Shown one piece after another: positions 58,130-64,000 of a stretch of 64,000 bases of DNA; positions within the stretch are counted from its first letter, which is position 1; each line of letters starts with the position of its first letter. The notes under the pieces were generated by a model. That model saw only the letters and a list, made by a program, of their open reading frames with translations, ran no database searches and was not told the origin of the DNA. Both the position numbers and the translations under genes were made by a program. Origin of the DNA: Rubricoccus sp963708165 (GTDB taxonomy: Bacteria; Bacteroidota; Rhodothermia; Rhodothermales; Rubricoccaceae); assembly GCA_963708165.1 (NCBI GenBank), contig OY970187.1, positions 2,418,001-2,482,000 on the forward strand, given 5' to 3'.

Positions 58130-58777
58130 ATGGCCTCCTTTTCGCTCCTCCTCGTCGACCGCGACGCCACGCCTCTGGCGGATGCGCTGGAGCGCCTGGT
58201 GCCAGGCCTGAGCGTCACCGCGTGCACGAGCCTCGTAGCCGCTCGCGCGCACCTGACGGGGAGCACCTTTGGCGCCGTCCTCGCCGAATATGACATGCCC
58301 GACGGCGCGGCGCTTTCGATGCTGGAACTCTCGGTGACCGTGCCGCCGCTCTGGATCCGCGCGCACACCGAACTCCGCGCCGAGGAAGCCTCTGGCGCCG
58401 GTGCTATGGGCATCGTGGCCGCGCGCGACGCTCGGGTGTTGGGCCCGTTTGTGGCCTGGAACGCGGGCCTTTCCGAGGTCGCATCTGCCCCTGCCGAAAC
58501 AGACCCGGAGCCGCCCACGCCAGAGGCTTCGGCGCGTGATCTGGAACGCGTGCGCGGCGAGTTGGGCCGCATCACGCACGCGCTCAACAATCCGCTCGCC
58601 GTGATCTCGGGCAACGCTCAGCTGTCGCGCGAACTCATCGCCACCACGCCCGGCGATCCGATGGTGGCGAGCTCGCTGGCAGACATCGAGACGGCCGCGG
58701 GAGAGTTCGGCGCACTCATCGAGGAAATCAATGAGTTACGTCGCTCGCTCGCCCCACCGCCCCCGCAGGTCGGGTAG
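58130..58777 (+). CDS. Degenerate receiver plus HisKA H-box protein
   Basis: 215 aa. Residues 1-115 look like a response-regulator receiver (FSLLLVDRD at the first acidic pocket, FGAVLAEYDMPDGAAL at the phospho-site), but the phosphoacceptor Asp is Glu53, which would mimic the phosphorylated state. Residues 135-210 contain a HisKA-like helix pair with the H-box ITHALNNPLAVISGNAQL, His150 being the candidate phospho-His. There is no ATPase domain. It follows the kinase-less PAS sensor by about 180 bases, so it may be a phosphotransfer or scaffold partner. Confidence 0.75.
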   Translation: MASFSLLLVDRDATPLADALERLVPGLSVTACTSLVAARAHLTGSTFGAVLAEYDMPDGAALSMLELSVTVPPLWIRAHTELRAEEASGAGAMGIVAARDARVLGPFVAWNAGLSEVASAPAETDPEPPTPEASARDLERVRGELGRITHALNNPLAVISGNAQLSRELIATTPGDPMVASSLADIETAAGEFGALIEEINELRRSLAPPPPQVG

Positions 58778-58992
58778 TCCGCGAGGACCTCGCCAGAGGC
58801 GCTCAGGGCATGATGGCGGTATGGAACAAGCCTCTGGCGTAACGGTCGTGGCGCCAGAGGCGCGCCCTTTACGCGATGGCGCGCGATGTGGGAAAAAGGA
58901 GCCTCCCCCAGGCTTAAGGGAACCGCGCGCGGCACCGATACAGAGAGGGTCAGCGCAACACCCCTGGCACCCACTTCAATCAGTACGCGCCC

Positions 58993-60000
58993 ATGCCTTC
59001 CGCTCCGATGACCCCGGCGCACGAACGGGATCACCTCGCTCGCGCCGTCGCTTCGTTCGAAGCGCTCCCCGAAGTCGCTCTACAGCGATGGACGCGTGCT
59101 AATGAGCACGTCGAGAACGCTCGCGTCTACGACGCCTTTCTTGAGTTCAACGAGCTCCTGAAAATGCCCGGCTTGGATGCCGTGGCGCGCACACACGCGC
59201 AGCTTCAGGCCGTCCGCTGCCTGCGAGACGCGCCTGTCGAGCGCGTCAAAACCGAGCTCGCGCTGATCGAACCGCACGACGCCTACCAAACGGTCGTGTT
59301 GGACTATCGCCTGGGCTGGCTCATGCGGCACCGGCTCTCCAGCCTTTCGGCGGCATTGCAGTACTTCGACCGCGTGCGCGAGGAGGCGCGCCGGCTGGGA
59401 ACGCGTCCGTGGGAGATCGCGGCGCTCTTGCAGAAAAGCGCCACGCTCATGGCGCAGGGCTCGTTGGAGCAGGCCATCGAAGTGTGCATGCGTGTGTACA
59501 ACCTGAGCCGCCGTAATGGCCTGGTGGAGTACATCCCGAAGGCGCTCATGAACAAGGGCTACGCGCTCGTGCAGCTCGGGCGCCCGCAGCAGGGCGAGGA
59601 ACAGCTTCAGAAGGCCTACGAACTCGCCTGCCGCAATGACCTTCTGGCAGAGCAGGGCATCGCGCTCCACATGCTGGCGCAGGTCTACCACCACGACTTC
59701 AAGTTCTACGGCCTCGCGCTGGAGTACTACGAGCAGGCCCGCGCCATCTTCGACGAGGTGCCCGTCTGGCCTAGCGTTGTCGAGCGCGTGGACGAAGACA
59801 TGGCGTCTGCGCAGAGCGAACTCCGCGACCTGGACCTCGCCAAGATCCTCGGCCCCATTCCCATCGCGCGGCTGCGCCAGGAGTACCTCACAAGCCTCGT
59901 CAACGGCTTCGTGGGCATTCCCGGCATCGACAACCGTACGCAGCTCGGCAACCGGATCGGGCTTACGCGGCAGGCGATCCACCGCAACATCAACAGCTAG
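58993..60000 (+). CDS. TPR protein with C-terminal helix-turn-helix
   Basis: 335 aa from ATG 58993. Four to five TPR-like helix pairs occupy about residues 75-260 (AALQYFDRVREEARRL, EQAIEVCMRVYNLSRRNG, YALVQLGRPQQGEEQLQKAY, GIALHMLAQVYHH). The C-terminal 50 residues (RQEYLTSLVNGFVGIPGIDN then RTQLGNRIGLTRQAIHRNIN) have a helix-turn-helix look with a basic recognition helix. A regulator whose TPR region binds a peptide or protein would fit. Preceded by a 215-base gap without genes. Confidence 0.75.
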   Translation: MPSAPMTPAHERDHLARAVASFEALPEVALQRWTRANEHVENARVYDAFLEFNELLKMPGLDAVARTHAQLQAVRCLRDAPVERVKTELALIEPHDAYQTVVLDYRLGWLMRHRLSSLSAALQYFDRVREEARRLGTRPWEIAALLQKSATLMAQGSLEQAIEVCMRVYNLSRRNGLVEYIPKALMNKGYALVQLGRPQQGEEQLQKAYELACRNDLLAEQGIALHMLAQVYHHDFKFYGLALEYYEQARAIFDEVPVWPSVVERVDEDMASAQSELRDLDLAKILGPIPIARLRQEYLTSLVNGFVGIPGIDNRTQLGNRIGLTRQAIHRNINS

Positions 60001-60017
60001 CCTCTGGCGCCAGAGGC
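60000..60017. repeat. 18-bp repeat palindrome
   Basis: Exact GCCTCTGGCGCCAGAGGC overlapping the last base of the TPR-HTH gene stop codon. Confidence 0.95.
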
Positions 60018-60743
60018 TTCTGGCGTAACGCTGTGGCGGTGTGGGACCACCCCGCGCCTCGCTCGTCCATTGGTCGCGAAGCTGTCCCCCTCAGCGAGGC
60101 AGGGCCGCTACGTGCCAGCTCGACCCTCTCCTACCGCGTCGTTCCCGCGCACGCGGGAATCCAGAGTGATGAGCGCAGAACGCGGATAGACCTCGGCGGA
60201 CCCAGGGAGGAGAAGACGTGCTAGGGCTGCCTCTGACGCGCGTCCGGCGCGGTGGGAGAAAGCTGAAAGGACCGTCCGGTACTCTGGATTCCCGCCTTCG
60301 CGGGAAGGACGGGGATGTGGCTTCGATGGCTCTGCGCGAAGAACGTAGCAGCCCTGCCCTCAAAAGGGGATAATCCAGATGTGGCGGGTTATCTCTGACA
60401 AGGTCATCGTGATCCCCCATCGTCTTCAGTGCGGAGTACCCTCCCGGACAAGGAAGACAGGTTTACTGCCGTGCAAACGGATTGGCTGGGAGGTGATCGC
60501 ACAAAGTCGCGGTGTCTTGCCAGAGAGCCTCTGGCGTCACGGACCCCGCGCAATCAAAGGCGACGCCCGCTCGTATGTGGAGGTGCTGTGTGAAACCTCT
60601 TAGGGGCCCTCGGGAGCGCCCTTCTACACCATGCGTCACGCTCTATCTTAAAGCGTCCCCCCCGTTAGACCCCCAGCGTATCGGCATCTGTGCTACTCCC
60701 GCGAGGCTTCGGCCCGCTTCTTGGTTCTAGCCTGCACAGACCT
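60001..60743. mobile_element. Gene-free region with a nested MITE-like element
   Basis: Outer arms 60072-60114 (GGTCGCGAAGCTGTCCCCCT and on) and about 60334-60373 match the outer arms of the element at 20926-21166. The inner arms 60137-60166 and 60281-60311 (CGTTCCCGCG...GCGGGAATCC type) differ from that element. From about 60380 to 60660 the base composition is visibly lower in GC than the surroundings. A 74-codon frame at 60379-60603 has no recognisable features and I do not call it a gene. Confidence 0.7.
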
Positions 60744-63700
60744 ATGACGCATGTCCTGCGTCTCGCTGCCGTCCTTACGGTTCTGATCGCGTTTCCCGCC
60801 GCTTCCCAGCAGCGCACCGCCGCGACTCCCACGCCAGAGGCCCGGCGTTCAGCCCCCGCAGCCTCTGGCGCAGCGCAGAGCGGCGCGAGCGTCCGCATCG
60901 TGAGTGAGACGCCGGGTGCGGTCACGCTGGAGATCACCGCGCGGTGGCCGCAGCGCTTGCAAAGCGGCGCAGCACCCGAGAGCGCCGACGCGCTCGCCTC
61001 GCGCCTTGTCGGAAGCGAAGCGACCGCGACCTCTCTGATCAAGTTGGGCTCGCGCGTGCCTCCGCAGGTGGAGGTTCTCGAAGCCGACGGCGAGGACGTG
61101 CAGCTGACTGGCGCCTCGCGTTTGAGCGAAGCCTTTGCCGGGCCTCTGGCGGAAGTCGTGGGTGTGGGCGAGCGGCGGCGCAAGCTCGTCGGCAGCCTGC
61201 GCGTGCGGCTGCTGCAGGTGGACGGCGACCGCGTGACGCGGTACAAACGCATCCTCGTCCGCGTGCGGCGCACGGCGCCAGAGGCGGGCGGAGCGCTGCT
61301 CAAAGCCTCTGGCGGTGGCAGCGCGCACCTGGCGGTCACGCGGAGCGCCCTCGCCGAAGGCCGGTGGTTCAAGCTGCCCGTGACGGAGAGCGGCATGTAC
61401 CGCATCACGCGCGCGCTGCTCACGGACCTCGGCGTGGACCCGGCCACGACCGATCCCAACCGCATCGCCACGTTCCACAACGGCGGCGAGCCACTTCCCG
61501 AGCTCGCAGGCGCCGACCGCCCAGTCGACCTGGTGGAGACGCCCTCGCTCGTCATCGGAGGCGGCGATGGCAGCTTTGGTGCGGGTGACGCGGTGATTCT
61601 CTACGCCCAGGGCCCTCGCACGTGGCACTGGAGCGACCGCGGCTCGCTCACCGAAGACGACGACGGGTGGGCTCACACACTCAACCCCTTCACCACCGCC
61701 TCGGCCGTCTTCATTCGCGTCGACGCGCCAGATGCTCGCCGCGTGGGCGGCGCCACGTTCCCCGGCTGGAGCGACGCGCAGCCTCTGGCGACGATCACCG
61801 GGCGCGTCCTCGCCGAGCGCGACCTCGCCAACCTGGAGCGCGAGCAAAGTGGCTCCGGCTTGGACTGGCTGGGCGAGGAACTCACACGCATCAGCACCGG
61901 CGTGACCGTGCTAGACACCATTCCTCCCGCCCGCGTCGGGCCGGTGCAATACCGCGCCCGCCTCGCGGCCGAAGCGCGCCCGTCGATTCCGGTTACGCTC
62001 GCACAAGGTGGGCAGACCATCGCCGAAGTGCGTCCGGCGCAGGTCGACTTCTCGACGCCTGTCGGACCCATCGCGAACACGCGCATCGCTGAGGCGACCA
62101 CCAACCCCTCGGGCAGCCTCGCCGTCACCGCGCGCGCGCCCACAGCACCGCTGGGCTCGCGGGCCTGGCTCGACTGGGTCGAGGCGGTCTTCCAGCGCCG
62201 CCCGTCCGCCTCTGGCGGCGTGGTCCAGTTTCCCACGCCCGGCGGGCAGACCGGCCGCTTCGAGGTCGCACTCGAAGGCTTCGCCGCCGCGCCAGAGGCC
62301 TGGGACGTGACCGAGCCGGGTGCCGTGCGCCGCCTGGGCGTGCAGGCGAACGGCGGGACCTACCGCGTGCAGGTCGAGGCCTCTGGCGGCGAGCGCGAGA
62401 TCATCGCCTTCGATCCCGGCGCGCCGCTCAAGACGTTTTCGGGAGGCGAGGCGGTCGCCAACCAGAACCTGCACGGCATCGGGAGCTACCCGGACTACGT
62501 GATTGTGACGCACAACACGCTGCGCGAATCCGCCGACCGCCTGGCTGCCTACCGCCAAGCCGACGGTCTGGAAACGCTCGTCGTCGACATCGCGCAGATC
62601 CAAAACGAGTTCGGCAACGGCGTGCTCGACATGCGCGGCATCCGGGACTACATGAAGTTCCTCTACGACCGCGCGCCGGACGAGGCCAGCCTCCCGCAAC
62701 ACCTCCTTCTCTTCGGCGACGGCCACTACGATTTCCGTGGCATCTTGAACGGCCCGGAGATCATGGTGCCGACCTATCAGACGGAGGAGATGCTGTACCG
62801 TGACCGCAGCTACACGTCCGATGACTACTTCGCCCTCCTGGGTGACGACGAGGGGCTCTGGGCGTGGACCGGTGGCCCGTCTACGCCCAGCTTCGAGCGC
62901 GTGGACCTGGGCGTGGGCCGCTTTCCGGTCCAGACGCCAGAGGAGGCCGACATCATCGTGGACAAGATGATCGCCTACGAGTCGCCAGAGGCTCTCGGCG
63001 AGTGGCGCACCCGCATGACGTTCCTGGGCGACGACCAGTACCCCAACAGCACCGACACCGATCTCCACATCCAGAACGCCGACGCGGTCGCAGAACGGGT
63101 GCGGGCCCAAAACCCCGAGATGACCGTCCAGAAGGTCTACATGCCGTCCTACCCCGAGGTGGGCGGTGAAAGTGGCCGCCGCCGCCGTCCGGGCGCGACC
63201 GAGGCGTCGCTGCGCGCGCTCAACGAGGGCACGCTGGTGTGGAACTACATGGGCCACGGCGGCCCCGAAGGTTTGGCAGACGAACAGCTCTTTACCGCCG
63301 ACGAGGTCCGCGCGATGGACAACCCGGACCGGCTGCCCATCTTCGTGACCGCGACCTGCTCATTTGGCAAGTACGACATCGTGGACGGGCAGAGCCTGGC
63401 CGAGGAGACGTTTTTGCGCGACGGCGGCGGCGCCATCGCCATGTTCACGACCGTGCGCGTGGTCTACACGTACATCTCGGAGAACTCGCTCAACCTCGGC
63501 CTCAACATCCAACTCACCCGCGCGATGCTGGAGCGCGACGAGAACGGCCGTCCGCGTCGCCTGGGCGACATCCTCTCGGACGCCAAAAACACCGACGTGG
63601 GCGCGCAGCTCAACAACCGCAAGTTCAACCTGCTGGGTGACCCCGCGATGCGGATCGGTTTGCCCGAGCGGCCCGTGCGCATCACGCACGTCAACGGTGT

Positions 63701-64000
63701 GCCGCTGCCCGCCGGGACGGCACCGCAGCTCCGCGCCTTCGAGACCGCGCGCGTGCAGGGTGAGGTGCTCACCTTTGGCGGCCAGCCAGACGCTTCGTTT
63801 GAAGGCACCGTCTCGCTCACGGTGCAAGACGCCGCGCGCGAGATCGAGCTTCCCATCCGCCGCAACACCGACGGCTTTTACACGGTCCAGAACGATCCCA
63901 TCTATGCTGGGCGTGCGTCGGTCCGCGGTGGCCGCTTCGACGTGCAGTTTCTCGTGCCGCAGGACGTGTCGTACTCCGGCCGCGCGGGCCGCATCGCCGC
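60744..64000 (+). CDS. porU: Type IX secretion sortase PorU (gingipain-fold C25), partial
   Basis: Open from ATG 60744 through the right edge, more than 1085 codons. Signal peptide (LAAVLTVLIAFPAASQ). N-terminal beta region with the FKLPVTESGMYRITRALL block seen in PorU, then the C25 peptidase domain: YPDYVIVTHNTLRESADRL, YDRAPDEASLPQHLLLFGDG, catalytic His838 in VWNYMGHGG and Cys872 in VTATCSFGKYD. PorU cleaves the C-terminal signal of type IX substrates and attaches them to A-LPS at the cell surface. Usually over 1100 aa, so the C-terminus lies outside the window. Its presence supports a Bacteroidota-type envelope. Confidence 0.9.
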   Translation, partial: MTHVLRLAAVLTVLIAFPAASQQRTAATPTPEARRSAPAASGAAQSGASVRIVSETPGAVTLEITARWPQRLQSGAAPESADALASRLVGSEATATSLIKLGSRVPPQVEVLEADGEDVQLTGASRLSEAFAGPLAEVVGVGERRRKLVGSLRVRLLQVDGDRVTRYKRILVRVRRTAPEAGGALLKASGGGSAHLAVTRSALAEGRWFKLPVTESGMYRITRALLTDLGVDPATTDPNRIATFHNGGEPLPELAGADRPVDLVETPSLVIGGGDGSFGAGDAVILYAQGPRTWHWSDRGSLTEDDDGWAHTLNPFTTASAVFIRVDAPDARRVGGATFPGWSDAQPLATITGRVLAERDLANLEREQSGSGLDWLGEELTRISTGVTVLDTIPPARVGPVQYRARLAAEARPSIPVTLAQGGQTIAEVRPAQVDFSTPVGPIANTRIAEATTNPSGSLAVTARAPTAPLGSRAWLDWVEAVFQRRPSASGGVVQFPTPGGQTGRFEVALEGFAAAPEAWDVTEPGAVRRLGVQANGGTYRVQVEASGGEREIIAFDPGAPLKTFSGGEAVANQNLHGIGSYPDYVIVTHNTLRESADRLAAYRQADGLETLVVDIAQIQNEFGNGVLDMRGIRDYMKFLYDRAPDEASLPQHLLLFGDGHYDFRGILNGPEIMVPTYQTEEMLYRDRSYTSDDYFALLGDDEGLWAWTGGPSTPSFERVDLGVGRFPVQTPEEADIIVDKMIAYESPEALGEWRTRMTFLGDDQYPNSTDTDLHIQNADAVAERVRAQNPEMTVQKVYMPSYPEVGGESGRRRRPGATEASLRALNEGTLVWNYMGHGGPEGLADEQLFTADEVRAMDNPDRLPIFVTATCSFGKYDIVDGQSLAEETFLRDGGGAIAMFTTVRVVYTYISENSLNLGLNIQLTRAMLERDENGRPRRLGDILSDAKNTDVGAQLNNRKFNLLGDPAMRIGLPERPVRITHVNGVPLPAGTAPQLRAFETARVQGEVLTFGGQPDASFEGTVSLTVQDAAREIELPIRRNTDGFYTVQNDPIYAGRASVRGGRFDVQFLVPQDVSYSGRAGRIA

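Noticed and set aside
60379..60603. 74-codon frame upstream of porU
   Set aside because: No family features, poor codon fit, and it lies beside a mobile-like element.

Overview
The window is chromosomal DNA from a very GC-rich bacterium. I infer a member of the Rhodothermota/Bacteroidota side of the tree (Rubricoccaceae-like). The reasons are a PorU-type type IX secretion sortase at the right edge, a DUF5916-type remnant, TAnnTTTG-like promoter elements, many short lipoproteins and an S9 dipeptidyl peptidase, all at about two-thirds GC. There is no phage, integrase, plasmid, CRISPR array, rRNA or tRNA that I can see. Most genes are ordinary chromosomal ones.

Layout. 0-8.5 kb: exported coiled-coil protein (cut by the edge), glycosyltransferase, DDAH-like amidinohydrolase, lipoprotein, ABC exporter pair, small lipoprotein, cytochrome P450. 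8.8-20.7 kb: phosphodiesterase-like lipoprotein, lon, an MtfA-like peptidase, gpmI, a DUF2231 membrane protein, an exported protein, mutL. 21-30 kb: a lipoprotein/exported pair, a SpoU methylase, tilS, hpt, an AI-2E family membrane protein, a PcrA/UvrD helicase. 30-42 kb: S9 peptidase, ArsA-type ATPase, hemolysin III protein, MBL hydrolase, NUDIX, lysine 6-aminotransferase, exported proteins, crcB. 42-50.6 kb: small membrane proteins, dusB, tandem-DUF302 lipoprotein, efp, then a co-directional accB-accC-gcvH-guaA run. 50.5-53.5 kb: a decayed zone with three gene remnants around two tandem lipoprotein paralogues. 53.6-64 kb: periplasmic binding protein, second MBL hydrolase, a signalling group (PAS sensor without kinase, REC-like/H-box protein, TPR-HTH protein), a MITE-like element and porU.

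The outstanding feature is not a gene. The 9-mer CCTCTGGCG (reverse CGCCAGAGG) occurs everywhere, inside genes in all reading frames and between genes. My hand count is about 57 exact copies in the first 10.5 kb, where a random sequence of this composition should hold fewer than one. Between genes it is often paired head to head as the 18-bp palindrome GCCTCTGGCGCCAGAGGC, and in several places the pair forms a terminator hairpin with a T-tract. The pattern resembles DNA uptake sequences of Neisseria/Pasteurellaceae or the cyanobacterial HIP1 repeat, but it is denser.

A second global property is about 17 single-base frameshifts in otherwise intact genes, several of them expected to be essential (accC, tilS, gpmI). 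Most lie in short G/C runs and most are one-base insertions, which points to sequencing error rather than pseudogenes. Spans given for those genes are the frame-corrected ones.
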